A stretch of DNA of 64,000 bases from Iris pallida (taxonomy: Eukaryota; Streptophyta; Magnoliopsida; Asparagales; Iridaceae), in the NCBI GenBank assembly GCA_029216955.1, contig JANAVB010031417.1:23813917-23877916 (forward strand), written 5' to 3'. The position numbers and the translations under genes were made by a program. Below are positions 9,837 to 22,400 of this stretch, piece by piece; within the stretch, counting starts at the first letter, position 1, and each line of letters begins with the position of its first letter. Under the pieces are notes generated by a model, which saw only the letters and a list, made by a program, of their open reading frames with translations, made no database searches and had not been told where the DNA came from.

Positions 9837-12800
9837 TCAATCATCTTCAGAATAATCATCTTGTTCGTCTTCCTCGACCTCATCTTCCTCTTCCTCCTCA
9901 TCTTCACTTTCATCTTCGCCATCGTCGGCTTCGTCTTCCTCTTCGGATAATTCTACATCTTCTATATTATGTGTCGTGTAATACGTAACTTCGGTGGAGT
10001 CCACATCGATAATATTGGTTACAAGAGGTAGCTCGTCCTCCTGGTAAGCTTTTTCGTCAACATCAAAAGTATCTCTGGCTTTAGTCTTGCATACTGCCCA
10101 CCAGTCAGACTTCGTTGCTCCCCGTCTCGGATAAGCTGTAAAGTACACGAGCTGAGCCTGAGTTGCTAGGACAAACGGTTCGTAGCCTTGATATCTACGC
10201 TTGTAGTTTATATCCAGAAGACCATGCTTGTCAATTTTCCAACCTTGATTTTCAATCGGATCGAACCATTCACACTTGAACAACACGATCTTTGCAGGTT
10301 CTCTGCTATTATTATATGACAACTCCACAATCTCTCGCAAGATGCCAAAGAAATCATTTCCTGGATCGACGTCTTTGTAGTTCGAAGACTTGATAGACAA
10401 ATAACTGTTTTTCGTGGAATCAAGATCCAGGAAGCTATCTCTGATCGGAGCATTTGTCGACTTGAACCGAAAGCCATTGACACAGTAACTTGGCCATATT
10501 TTAACAAGAGTAATTGGTCCCTTGGCAAGAGTTCTAATTAATTTAATCTCGGGTGAAATTAGATGATCGACCTGAATATCAAAGAAGCGATAATAAGTTA
10601 TTTATTGCGCAGTTGCATTAGAAGAGGCCAGTAATTACCGAGCTACTTATATATTCGCTCAACCAAGAAGGAAAATGACGTCTCATTTCTTGTTCTAATG
10701 CTTTGTCTGTTAGGTAGGGTCTAACCAGCCTCAACTCATCATTATATGTGCTGGAAAACAACGAAGCAACCGCCGATTAGTACAATAATATTAGCTTATA
10801 CTATTACATTGAGATGACGTAAACTCATCATCCTGAGTTACTTACCCCTCTAGCTTCTCCACTTCATCCTCGTCGCAATTGAGTAATACATACAACTAAG
10901 CAGCCCTTAGCTCTTCGTCATTCAAATATCTCTTCTTCATTTTCCCCGAAGGCTTTCCGGATGCATTGAATACTTTCAGTATTCCATCATTAAATTTTTG
11001 ATATCCGTCGTCGTTTCTCGGAGCCCTTGTTCTATTCGTAGCAACATGAGGTTTGAAATATGAGGAGCAGAAATTTGTAATCTCCTCGAGAATATAGGCT
11101 TCACAAATAGAATCCTCGACCCGAGCCTTATTTTTCACCTTTCTTTTTAGGTGATTCAAATGTTGCTCGAACGGGTACATCCATCGATATTCGACGGGTC
11201 CACCAACACGTGCCTCGTAGGAAAGATGAATCGGCAAATGCTCCATAGAGTCAAAGAATCCAGGAGGAACACCCTCTCTAGCTTGCACAGTGTTACCGCA
11301 ATGTCCTTCTCTTGCTTTTCTAGACGTTCAACGAGCAATTTCTTAGAACAAAGGTTCCTGAAGAATATGCTAAGCTCCGTCAATGGATCCCAAACTGCCT
11401 GCGGTAAGAATTCCCGAAATGCAATCGGAATTAACCGCTCCATGAATACGTGACAATCATGGCTCTTCATACCTGTCAGTTTGTTCTCCTTGAGGTCGAC
11501 GCATCTTCTCAAGTTCAAAACATACCCATCTGGAAATTTCAGACCTTGAATCCACCTATAAAGCCTCACTTTATCCTCCTTTTCCAGTGAGAAAATTGCC
11601 TTAGGCTGCTTCAACTTCCCATTCCCGTCCTCTATCAAATGCAATGCAGGACGTCTACATATTTCTTCCAAGTCCAATCTAGCCTTTGGATTGTCTTTCG
11701 TCTTCCCCTTTACGTCCATTACAGTATTAATTATGTTGTCAAATACATTCTTCTCGATATGCATGACATCAAGGTTATGTCTAATCAAATTGGTGCTCCA
11801 ATATGGAAGATCCCAGAATATACTCCTCTTCGTCCAGTTATGAGTGCGACCAAATCCGTCACACTTGTAGCCCGTAGCAGGCTGCTCAATAGCTCTTGGT
11901 AAATCTTTTACCTCTTCCCATATCGTGTATCTGGTCCACCTTGGCGGAGGATTAGCCTTCTCCATAACGCCAGCACGAAAAGCATTCCTGTTCCTCCGGT
12001 ACGGATGATCCTTCGGTAGGAATTATCGATGACAATCGAAGAAGCACGATTTGCCTCCGTGTTTCAAACGGAAAGCCTTAGTGCTGTCCATACAATACGG
12101 ACATGAAAGACGACCATGCGTGCTCCATCCAGATAACATTCCATAGGCCGGAAAGTCATTGATGGTCCACATAAGTGCTGCCCGCATCCAAAAATTTTGT
12201 TTTCTAGATACATCGTACGTGTTGGAACCTACTTCCCACAGCTGATTCAACTCATCAATCAACGGCTGTAAATACACATCGATGTTCCTTTTCGGATTAT
12301 TCGAACCTGGGATAATAACGGTGAGAAACATATACGGAGTCTTCATGCACATCCAAGGCGGTAGATTGTACGGGGTTACGATCACAGGCCAACACGAATA
12401 CTGGGATCCCGAAAGTCCGAATGGGGTAAAACCGTCGGAGCAGAGACCCAATCTGACATTACGCGGATCAGAAGCAAAATCTGGATACTCTCGATCAAAG
12501 TGCTTCCATGCTTCTCCATCAGATAGGTAATCCAACACTCCTTCGATATGTTCCCGCTTATGCCAACTCATGTTTTCTGCAGTTTTCTTCACCATAAACA
12601 ACCGCTGCAACCGCGGCGTCAACGGCAAGTAGTGCATCGAAGAGGTAGGCTTCCTGGCACCGACAGACTTTTCTCTATCACATGCCTTGTAGCGATCGAC
12701 ACCACAAAATCTGCAGGCGTCTTCATCCTTGTCGTCTTTGTAGTACAACATGCACCCGTTGCGACAGACATCGATTTTTTCGTATCCCATCCAGAGTGAT

Positions 12801-13444
12801 CTAACCATCCTCTTAGACCGGTAGAAGTCTTTAGGCAACTTCGCACCCTCAGGCAATATTTCTATAAGCAACTCCATAAGACGGTTGTAGCAATCTTGCG
12901 ACATGTTAAAATCAGACTTGATGCTCAACAATCTTGTAACCACCTCCAACGGTGAATGATCCTCACAACCAGGATATAATGGAGTCCTTGCATTCTCCAG
13001 CAACTCCATGAACTGTGCAGCATCGGGGTTCGGTGCCTCCTCAGGTGCATCATGATCATCCGGATCGAAACTAGGCCCGGCCGTGTCGAAAACCATGTTC
13101 ACCAACCCATCATCGTAAGGAGCGTTGTTGTGGACATCCACATAAGGCTCGTACTCCGATACTAAAGACACAAGTTCTCCGTGCTCGCTCCACTGATAGT
13201 AATTCGGCGTGAAACCCTTCGAGTATAAATGATACGTGACATCCACTTCTGGATGATATTTCAAGTTGCGACATCTCACACACGGACACTTAATTTTGGT
13301 ACCGTCCATGTACTGAGGGAACGCCTTGGCAAACTGCAGGAACTGGTGTACGCCCTCTATGAATTTATCCCGCACACCGCACATGTCATCAGGATGACGG
13401 TTGTACATCCAAGTACGATTCCGCAGATAGTAATTCAGCTCCAT
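9837..13444 (-). pseudogene. CACTA transposase, TNP2-like
   Basis: The minus-strand transposase begins MELNYYLRNRTWMYNR at 13444, just after a good acceptor (TATCTTACAG). The N-terminal Transpos_assoc domain carries KIKCPCVRCRN. The Transposase_21 core follows (LPLTPRLQRLF, LCSDGFTPFG, GRLSCPYCMDSTKAF, NLDVMHIEKNVFDNI), with the aspartates of LCSDG and NLDVMH as likely catalytic residues. DUF4218-like (FFDSMEHLPIHLSYEA) and DUF4216-like (FKCEWFDP) regions follow, then an acidic tail to 9837. Introns lie at roughly 10846-10754 and 10636-10576. The core is broken by a TAA at 12023-12025 and a 1-bp frameshift near 11272. The enzyme would cut the element's ends; this copy cannot give a full product. 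Confidence 0.88.
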
Positions 13445-14580
13445 AATTCTGTAAGATAGATACATCAAGGTAGTGAATGATATGCAATTGTCAGTTCATG
13501 CGGTCTACACTTTCTGCAGTATATGTACACATGACATTTTACGTTAAATGGTCAGAGATTATCTGTCATCTTCTTTTCGCATTGCTAACTTTTCTTTCGC
13601 GTGTTTGTGCGTGCGGTGGTCAGAGATTATCGCGGCGGTATATCACCCGTGTCTACAATATTTCATATAGGCTGAGTTGTAGAAGTAAAGTTTTAGGATA
13701 TTAGTCTATATATTATGTATAGTCCAACCGAGCCAACTCTAAGCTAAACTAGTCCAACTTGGTCAAACTAGCCATTTCTAAGTTGTATAAGTCAAGTTTT
13801 AGGATATTAGTCTATATATACTAGTATAAACTCTCCCTCCTCTCCAAATACCTGGTACTAGTTAACCCTCCCCCTTTCTCCCACTAGACACACACATACA
13901 TATACATGATGTATACAACCACACCATAGTTCCCAGGTTCTTTTAACCTAACTTGCCAGTTGGTACTAACCTCAATAGAACAAACACTCTCACAGCTCAA
14001 AATACTAACACATGCTCACGCCTTACTCTTGTGACACTCCCTTTCAAACACAAATACACACCTATATGTTCCCTTACACATGTTGCCATGTTACCTATAA
14101 AAATAGGAAACCCTTGTTATCTAAAATAAGACACAATTGTACAAAGAGAACCATACTATAGAACTCACACTTTAAGACAATAGATGAAGGAAGACTTGTA
14201 TGGAGGATCGATAGGGTTGAGCAATGTCATTTTATCCTACAAAGAGAACCATACTGTAGAACTCATACTGTAGAACTCACACTTTAACACAATTCTACAA
14301 AGAGTTGTCATAGGGTGTTGAGCGATGTCATTTTATTCTTTTCTTCTTCTTCTTTTTGGGATTTTCGAGTATTGGATCTTGAGACATATATAGCTAGAAC
14401 TTACGAAGAATGGAGTACCATACTTCAACAAATAGATGTTGACCAATTGGTTCATATACTTGTTGTCTAAAATAAGTGTAGGAATGTTGCAAGGTGAAAC
14501 AATGTATCAAACACTATATCGAAACCCAAACCCAATATGCAAATCCAAATTAATACGAAAATACACAAGTGTATGTAGGG
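13445..14580. other. CACTA promoter-side region, no gene recognised
   Basis: Non-coding DNA between the transposase start and the right-end duplications. As both genes run leftwards, the transposase promoter and 5' leader should lie here or in the following duplicated segment. Two short segments around 14140-14300 repeat the words ACAAAGAGAACCATACT and TAGAACTCACACTTTAA. No convincing coding frame. Confidence 0.5.
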
Positions 14581-15070
14581 GATTAAGTGTACAGAGGTAA
14601 AATACGTATATATGCATGCTTGGGGGTGTCCACGTGTCCAACAAATGGTCATAAAGTGTCCAAAACCTCACGAACATACTGTATCAGTGAACACATGGTC
14701 GTAACGTGTCTCCGTGTCCATTTTGGACACGAAAAATACCTCAATTAGGGTTAGGGTTTACCTTCAGTCTCCTCACGGTGGTGGAAGAGGAGGAGGAGGA
14801 CAAGTTCGGTGGTGGAGGAGGAGGGGGTTAAGTGTACAGAGGTGAAATACATATATATGCAAGCTTGGGGGTGTCCACGTGTCCAACAAATGGACACAAA
14901 GTGTCCAAAACCTCACGAACACACTGTATCAGTGAACACATGGTCATAATGTGTCTCCGTGTCCATTTTGGACACGAAAAATACCTCAATTAGGGTTAGG
15001 GTTTACCTTCAGTCTCCTTGCGGTGGTGGAGGAGGAGGATCTCGCGGTGGAGGAAGAGAAGGGGCTCGCG
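14581..15070. repeat. 245-bp tandem duplication with telo-box
   Basis: Two consecutive copies (about 14581-14825 and 14826-15070) share TTAAGTGTACAGAGGT, GTGTCCACGTGTCCAACAAA, TCCATTTTGGACACG and TTAGGGTTAGGGTTTACC. Each copy ends in GGTGGTGGA-type purine repeats. The AAACCCTAA-type telo-box is a common plant promoter element, and the position upstream of the minus-strand genes suggests a duplicated promoter unit. Confidence 0.8.
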
Positions 15071-15264
15071 GTGGAGGAGGAGGAGGAGGAGAAGGGGCTC
15101 GCCGGAGGGAGGAGAAGGAGCTCGCGGTGGAGGAGGAGGATGAGCGGCGCCGGAGGGAAGGGGGTCGGGCTGTCGTCGTGGTCGGGGGAAGAGGGGCGGG
15201 AACAAAGAATTTGGGGAGAGGGAGAAATGAAAATTGGAACCGAGGAAACCCTATTTAGCAGAAA

Positions 15265-15540
15265 TTAGCGACGCCAGAAATACGTCGCAAAGCATTGGTA
15301 TTAGTTTAATATTCGGCGACGTTATAGACTTTGCGATGCTAAACGTCGCTGAACTGATAAAACTAGCGACGTTTTCCGACAAATCAACGACGTTGATTTT
15401 TATTAGACTATAGGTAGTCGCAATATGTCGCTGTATGTCGCTACCAGCGACGTATTGTGACGCTTAAATTTGGCGTCGCTAAAACCAAAAATATTGGCGA
15501 TGTTTTAAGTTGGCGTCGCTAATTACGTCGCTGATATGAC
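15265..15540. repeat. Right sub-terminal repeats of the CACTA element
   Basis: Repeated GCGACG, CGTCGCTA and GACGTT motifs matching those at 6657-7146, running up to the right terminal inverted repeat. Confidence 0.85.
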
Positions 15541-15554
15541 TTATTTTGGTAGGG

Positions 15555-15754
15555 TTGTACCTGCCCTATCACCATTTTCGATCATACCTTCCTAGCACCT
15601 CTTCTTGTTATGCCTCTCTCTAACTATGACATAGTATTGGGAATTGGCTGAGCAAGCAACACGCCCTGATAGATTGTCGGAGCTGAGTTATCTTTAGTCC
15701 ACCTGGAGGACCAGAATTTGAGATAGCTCGAGCACCAGAGAGTATGTGGTGTGT
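15555..15754 (+). pseudogene. Element A protease/linker fragment
   Basis: About 200 bp of element A between the CACTA element and element B. It translates into a recognisable retroviral-type protease end (LAPLLVMPLSNYDIVLG), followed by stops. The first three bases are the CACTA duplication TTG and the last five are the element B duplication TGTGT. Part of the linker before reverse transcriptase seems to be missing, because the sequence resumes after element B close to the reverse transcriptase N-terminus. Confidence 0.8.
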
Positions 15755-16399
15755 TGTAAGTCCCTAAACCAAATTTTTGTGAATTTCAGGAATTTCTTAA
15801 AAAAAAAGCATTTTGAAAGATCAATATTGTTTCTAAGTAAAGCTTAAATTCTTTAACAAAAATATTATTCTAGTTATTTATGCTTTAAATACTTATTATT
15901 GTAGATTTAATTCCTGATTAGTTAATACGTTTGATCATTATTACTTTTACTAAATATTACTATTAAGCTTGATTAATAATGTTAGCTGATCATAGTTGGA
16001 GAAAGTGGTTTCTTTTAGATAACTCCTAAATGGATTTTCGTAAAAACATTTTTATTTAATTGTTATTTAATTTTCTATTTATTTAAATAATATGAAGCAG
16101 TTGAATATTAATTGTTATTTAATTTTCTATTTATTTAATTGTCAGTTACATTCGATTATTAGTTATCTATTAATCTAGATTAATTAAGTTAACTATTACT
16201 AGTTGAATATTTCTGTAATCATTAAATTAGTTGGTTATTAGGAAAGTCTAACTAATCCGGTTAGGTTGTTACGTTTCAATTTCAAATTTGTTCTATTAGC
16301 CCCACATCTATTCCTAATTACCAACATTGCCACTGTCCTATCTTGGGGGAACACCCCCAGATCTACATCTAATTACATCATTGCCATCCAATATTTTAA

Positions 16400-16407
16400 T
16401 ATAAATA
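16400..16407 (+). promoter_or_regulatory. TATA box of the element B 5' LTR
   Basis: TATAAATAG, followed by CT-rich leader sequence. It is conserved in the 3' LTR at 23876-23883. Probable promoter for the element's transcript. Confidence 0.65.
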
Positions 16408-17888
16408 GTACACTGACACACAGTCCAATACACATCACATCATTCTGACACACATCACAGTCAGCACTCTCTCTCTATATTATTCTCTCTCTACTCTCTC
16501 TTCTCTGCTCTCTGGCCGACCCCGTCCGAGCACCGCCACCTTCGCCGGAGTCCAACGTTCTCCCATCACTTCGAGCCACCGACTCCGGCACTCGCCATCG
16601 AGCCCCGCCACCAGTCCACCGTCGTGCCGCCGCTTCCTCGTGAGACGAGGCTGCCACCTCGACTGCCTCGCCGCCGCTCAAAGATCGCGTCAGCTTCACG
16701 AGATCGAGGCGCCCTTCGAATCTCGAGGAGCCGCCTCGAGCAGTGAGCCGCTCCTCCTTGGAAGCTGAGTCGACCGTCGAAAGATGAAGTCGCCGTCGCT
16801 TTCGCCGTAGCAGGACCAGATCTGAATCGACCGCCACTCCAGTGACGACCTCGACCGCCGACTGCTCGCCGTCGAGCTGTTCTTTGACCGCTGCGAGCGT
16901 CTCTTGAGAACCGAGACGTCTTCTCATGGACCACGCCGAGCGCTACCATTTGGAGTTGATCACCGCCGAGCCTTGCCGAGCTGGGATCTAGTCACCGCAG
17001 CCGAGTAGAGACACCGAGCCGACGAAGCCACCTCGAGTTCGAGTCTAGCCGCTGTCGAAGATGCCGACCGGAGCCTCCTCGTCGATCTCAACGGATCCAC
17101 CGTCCCGCACCGTCGAGCCGACGTCCTGTACCCGGATCCACTCGAACCAGAGGTAAATGTCTCATCGATCTACTTGTTCCTCTCCTCTTCTCGCTGTTAG
17201 GGTTTTGGTGTGGTCAGGGATTTTATTTAGGGTTGATGTATATTTGGGGAAGGATGATCGGCTGGGAAATAAGAAGTAGAGAGTGGGTGAGTAAGAGAAT
17301 GAGAGCAAAGGTGAGGTTGAAGAAGAAGTAGAGGAGTGAGATTTTTGTGACTGGGAGAAAAATGAGGGACTGTTGACTGAAGTGAGAGTGGTGAGAGAGA
17401 ACCCTTCGTAAATGTCTATACTTAATTCTTTCTTTCTTTTACTATTCTTTAATGTAAAGGTTTTGTCTCCTCGTAAATCGAGGAGTCACCTTTGTGTGCC
17501 TCTTCGAGAAATGAAGGGCCACTACTTGGCCTTCATAATTCGAGGTTAGACTGCATGTGTACAGTTGATATAATATATTAGGATTTCTACTTAATTAGAT
17601 GTGGGCTGTGTGTATAGGTTTGGGCTGGACTCTGAATTCATTAGTTTTTAATAAAAAATTTGTGTAATTATATGGGCTGAGACAGAGAGATGGGCTCAGA
17701 TTACAGTATCAGTGTAGAATTGGGCTGGTTTTAATAATGTTCCTATTAATTATTATTGTTTATATTTTCCTTATTGAAATTGTAATATTATTTTCTAAAA
17801 ATGTTATATTACTTAGCTAGTTTTATATATATATTCTCTTGCAATATATTTAATAATTGTCAATTTATTTCTAAGTAAATAAGCTAAG

Positions 17889-17892
<4 letters not shown>

Positions 17893-17951
<59 letters not shown>
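17893..17951. repeat. TA microsatellite in the element B 5' LTR
   Basis: About 59 bp of pure TA. The equivalent position in the other LTR (25381-25430) has a shorter run mixed with ATC, so the tract has changed length since insertion. Confidence 0.9.
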
Positions 17952-17954
<3 letters not shown>

Positions 17955-19199
17955 GTTAGCATTTATAGTTTTAAAAGATTTTGATATAAATAATAGTTAT
18001 CTTGTTAGCATTAATAGATAATTAGTATTTATTCTAGTTGATAGTTAGTAAATATTTGGTTTAAATTTGTTAATATTAATTACTAAATATTTTGCTAGCA
18101 AAATGTTCTAGTATTTTCTAAAATGATTTCTTATAGCTTAAGGTATTATTTTGATTAGGCTACATTATATATTTTTAAAAGCATTGTTAGCTAGTTTTGC
18201 CTATAAGTATTAGAAATAGTTAGTTAACTGTCATTAATTCAAACCCTAACAAAATTGTACAAAAATACCAGGTGATCATTACATCCATGCAGTACTACTC
18301 CCGTGCTTCCAAAACGAGGCAAGTACACCGACTCGAGCTTTTACTTTGTTTCTGTCTTACATTCATGTGCCATGTTCTCATATCGGACACGTAATACACA
18401 CGATTGCATCGTCCTTGTTTGTTATTGCATTGTGAGTCATTATTTATTGCATGAATTGGGGGAAATATTAACTTTTGTGTGACTACACCCAACATAGGTA
18501 TTGTGGATAGCCTAATCGTACACCTCACGTACGATTAAGCCGGATCTTGTAGAATTGATTGTGAATTGATTGATTGTGGATTGTGATCCTTAGTCGGTCA
18601 CACATTAGGTTAATATTTCACAAAGGTCACACTTGCATTGATTGTCATGTTCATCGTATTGTTCATTGATTTCTGTGTTCATTGTCTTCGCATATTGATT
18701 GTCATGTCCATTACCTGCAGCTTTATATTTCATTTCTGGTACCATAGTTTCATTTTCAGCTTTCGTATTCTGGTTTCACCTTGTATTCTGTATTACAGAT
18801 TACATTGTATATTATTCTTGTCGGGGTTGTACTTTGCTCTTTTTCTGACAGGATACGTTGCAGGTGAGCTTGAGGCCACATGGAGCATGATGGTATTACT
18901 GGAATTGTAATATTAGTTTATTGTTTAGATTTTATTTTTGGAGATTATATTTTTATGATTTTATTATTGTATATTTTATTTTACCGGATTTGTCTCCGGA
19001 TGACTTTGTACTAAATTGACTTGGTGGATATTGGTGATCTTTTTGGGACGTCTATAGATTCTGTGATTGTTTACATTACATTATGACTTAGCGTTTTCCT
19101 TAGTATTGTACAGCTTACTTCGTCGTGTCCATCGACGAAGGCTAGGCGTGTCCAACTCGTGTCCGATTATTCGGGAACGGGTCGTAACATGTTTTTAGT

Positions 19200-19410
19200 G
19201 GTGGCCCATGCAGGTCTATCCTAATGACACTTAGGCAATAAAGTGTTATTGGGGGACCAGCAAAGCTAAGGAAAACTCATCACCGCATAGAAACCGTGAA
19301 AAAATGGTTTATGGTTATTGTTATTTAAATTTAATTTTTACTTATAATTTTTCTAGGTTAGTTGTGATTTTTTAGGACATAGCAATCAACCGTTTATTTT
19401 CTATTATAGG
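19200..19410 (+). other. Leader of element B
   Basis: It starts TGTTTTTAGTGGTGGCCCAT and ends in a TATTATAGG acceptor-like sequence immediately before the gag ATG at 19411. No gene. The opening motif is shared with elements A and E. Confidence 0.5.
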
Positions 19411-22400
19411 ATGGTCGCCACGAAGAACGCTGGGACAAGCGAACAGCCTGCACCCGATGCGCAGGAGCAGCTTCCACCGTCTCCGCCTCCGTCGCAGTCG
19501 CTTCCTCCGACGATGACATTCGACGGTACTTAGATGATGGCCATGTTCCAGCAGTTCATGGAGGCACAAAACCACCAGGCCACGCAGTTTCGAGCGACGA
19601 TCATGGACGTGCTCCGAGTTAGGGAGCCAGCTCCACCAGCTCCACCAGCTCCGCCAGCACCGTCGGCACCACCAGCACCAGCAGTGCCGAGGCCAGGGAC
19701 TGCCAGAGATTATCAAAACCTCTGCCCGATGGATTTTTGGGGCTATGAGGGGATAGTTTATGCAGATGAGTGGTTAGAAAATGCTAAGCGGACATTGAAG
19801 ATGGCGAGGATTCCAGATGATCTGTAGGTCGAAGTTGCGAGCCTGCGACTTTTCGACATTACTAGAGCTTGGTATAGAGAGGAGCCTCAGTTGGCCGGAC
19901 CCCAAGTTCTATGGAAAGATTTCAAACTGCTGTTCTAGGAGAAGTTCTTCTCGGATGTGCAGCGGGACGAGCTTCGGATGCAATTCGAGGCATTGCAGCA
20001 GGGGACTATAACTGTGGCTCAGTACACTTCGGAGTTCACCCGATGCAGCATGTTCGCAGAGAACCTAGTTAGCACACCACAGGAGAGGGCTTAGAAGTTC
20101 AAGAAGGGCCTCACCATGGAGTTACGACATACAGTGGCTATCACCCAGGCCACTACCTATGCGAGCATCCTCAAAGTTGCTCAGGGAGTGGAGAGAAGAT
20201 GGACCCGAAGCTTAAGCGGGATCGAGACATTGGCGCCAGCAGTTCCCAGTGTCACGTCCCGACCCAGAATCACCCGAATCATCGTCCTCGCAGGGGGCGT
20301 GATGTCGCACGAGCCTGGAGTTGCGTTCGTGCAAGGCAAGATGACAAGTTCTCAAATGGTTATCTTTTGATTCGATATTAACAACGAAAGGAAAATAGAG
20401 TATACGAAACAATTCTCTTTATTGATATCCAAAACTGAGATTACAAAGGCTTTCGATAGCCTAACAATATATGCCAGATTGGCTACAACACTCAGGTTCT
20501 CTCTTGCCCACAAAAGATTTCACCGTTCTATACATCATGCCTTCTATATCTCGGTCGCATCAATCCTGTTGCATAGTCCGAGCGTCATTGCGATTGCACG
20601 CTTCAATACGCTTCGGCATTCCAAGCCTCAACGCGTTCAAGCAATGCTTCGCTGCGAGCCATCCATTCCCTGTACCCTGCATGAAGCTGGTGGGGGATCA
20701 GTACGTTCGTCCTCGCATATACTGATACAAAGACCTTCTTTCCAAACTGACATTTTAGTATTTATGTTGAATCATGCAACTTAGCTTATGATCTTGCTAT
20801 GTTCTCCTTAGGGTCAATTTTATGGCATATTCGAAAGCGTAAAGCATGTTAGCATGGCAATCATGTTATTCGAATTGAAATAGGCAATCAGACAAGCAAT
20901 CTCGTGTTTGATTTGTGGCACAATTTCTTACCAAGTCGACGCACTCGCCCTTGCACCGACGTAAGGTGAATACGCCCCATTCCTTTCCTGTCATGTTATA
21001 TGTGCATCTCTAAGCAGGATCTATGTGCGGGACACATACGTGCCTACACTTTCAACCCGTCGTTCCTTAGCTATATGAAGGCCGTTGGCGTATCCGCGCC
21101 GGAATGGACTAAAGGAGTTTCTTACTTTCTTTTCTCTCATTCTTTTCTCAATATTTGGTTGGGCTGCCCGGCGTTTAACGGGTGGGTTGCAGTCCCAACA
21201 ACCGAAACGTTCCCGCTGTATACCATCATTTGCGACTTTTTTCGTCTATAAGATGAGTGCTACTCGTCTTAAGGATGTGCGCCTACAAAGATTATTCGAT
21301 TCCCTCCTAGGCCAAGCATTTTCGGGGCGCTCCGGCATTTAACCGTTTGGGGGAAACACTCGTGCACGAGTTATTATCACATTAATCTCAAGTCCATCCT
21401 ATTCGACCATGCAACGCCCTTATTATTCAAACAACCAAGCATAGTCTTGAGTCCGAGACTCAGACTTTATCATCTCGCATTTCTTCCGTTAACTTTCTAT
21501 GTTCTTACGTTTCGTACTTTATTTCAATGTTCAATGGCATTATGCCTCAACTCAATGTTCCTCAACCGAACGACCCGAAGGTCTCGAACACCTTTCGAGG
21601 CATTATGTCATATCCGACAGTTCCGCCACATTCATGCCACAACTGTATTCTCTCACAATGAAGCCATCTTTTATGATCCCGTGCACGTTGGCACGTTTCG
21701 ACCGTATCCCCATGTTCTATAACTTAGTGTTCAATGTCCATGGCTTGTGCGCTAGGGCGCTCGCCTATTGTCTTTCAATGTTCTAGCCTTTCTAACTCGT
21801 GCGCGAAGGCACAGTATGGTTCGTGCACTAAGGCACTCGCCGAATACAGTTATCCCAAGTTCTTGCAGCTTACGCATCGAGGCGCTCGCCTTAGCGATAT
21901 CCAATATTCCATAGTGACTCGTGCATATCATGCACGTTTCATTTCAATTGTTCTGACTTAGTGTTCGACTCACACTACAATTTTATCTTCCGATCGGACC
22001 ACGCCCGTGGCGTCGATAGGTTAACTTTTATCATACAATAATATATTTGACTTATCGCATGAAGGAGTAAAAAGAAGAGTCAATCCTCCCACCTTGAGTC
22101 GATACGCCTTTGTCGTTTTGCCGAGCCGATGCGGCTCGATTTTATAACTTTGTTGCACGGCCGCTCTCCTGACTTAGCCATTCGAGCACTTCATGCTTTA
22201 TTGAACTATACTTCCGATTTGGCTTAGCATGCCCAAGTCTTAGCCCATCGCAAGGCGTCGATTTGATTTCGCGGACCCCTTACTAAATATGGCAAAAGAT
22301 GGACCTCTAATATTTTTGCGTCAACGTATAACTTGCACACGAAACCAACTAAAATCAATACTTGCATCGATTCGGACTTGCGCCTTGGTCGATTCGATTT

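Larger units (their letters stand above)
6645..15554 (-). mobile_element. CACTA (En/Spm) DNA transposon, 8910 bp
   Basis: The left end is CACTACCAGAATAAGTC and the right end is its inverse with two changes (GACTTATTTTGGTAGGG). The 3-bp duplication TTG occurs at 6642-6644 and 15555-15557, as expected for CACTA. Sub-terminal regions are packed with short CGTCGCTAA and ACCGACG motifs, presumed binding sites for the element's DNA-binding protein. Both genes are on the minus strand: a TNP2-like transposase (13444 to 9837) and a Transposase_24-like second gene (9597 to 7515). Stops and a frameshift in these genes, and the altered penultimate base at the right end, suggest it is now defective. It interrupts the protease region of element A. 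Confidence 0.93.
15755..19199 (+). repeat. 5' LTR of element B, 3445 bp
   Basis: From TGTAAGTCCCTAAACC to GGGTCGTAACA. Its near twin at 23215-26662 matches throughout. A TATA box (TATAAATA, 16400-16407) is followed by CT-rich and GC-rich DNA to about 17150, which looks like the start of the transcribed leader, then a long AT-rich part with a TA microsatellite at 17893-17951. Confidence 0.93.

Noticed and set aside
14990..15006. Interstitial telomere (TTAGGGTTAGGG)
   Set aside because: Only two units, in a duplicated promoter-like segment; a telo-box rather than telomere DNA.
16475..16927. Minus-strand frame of 150 codons repeated at 23977-24450
   Set aside because: Both lie in the two LTRs of element B in GC-rich CGN-type sequence opposite the presumed leader; conservation is explained by LTR identity.
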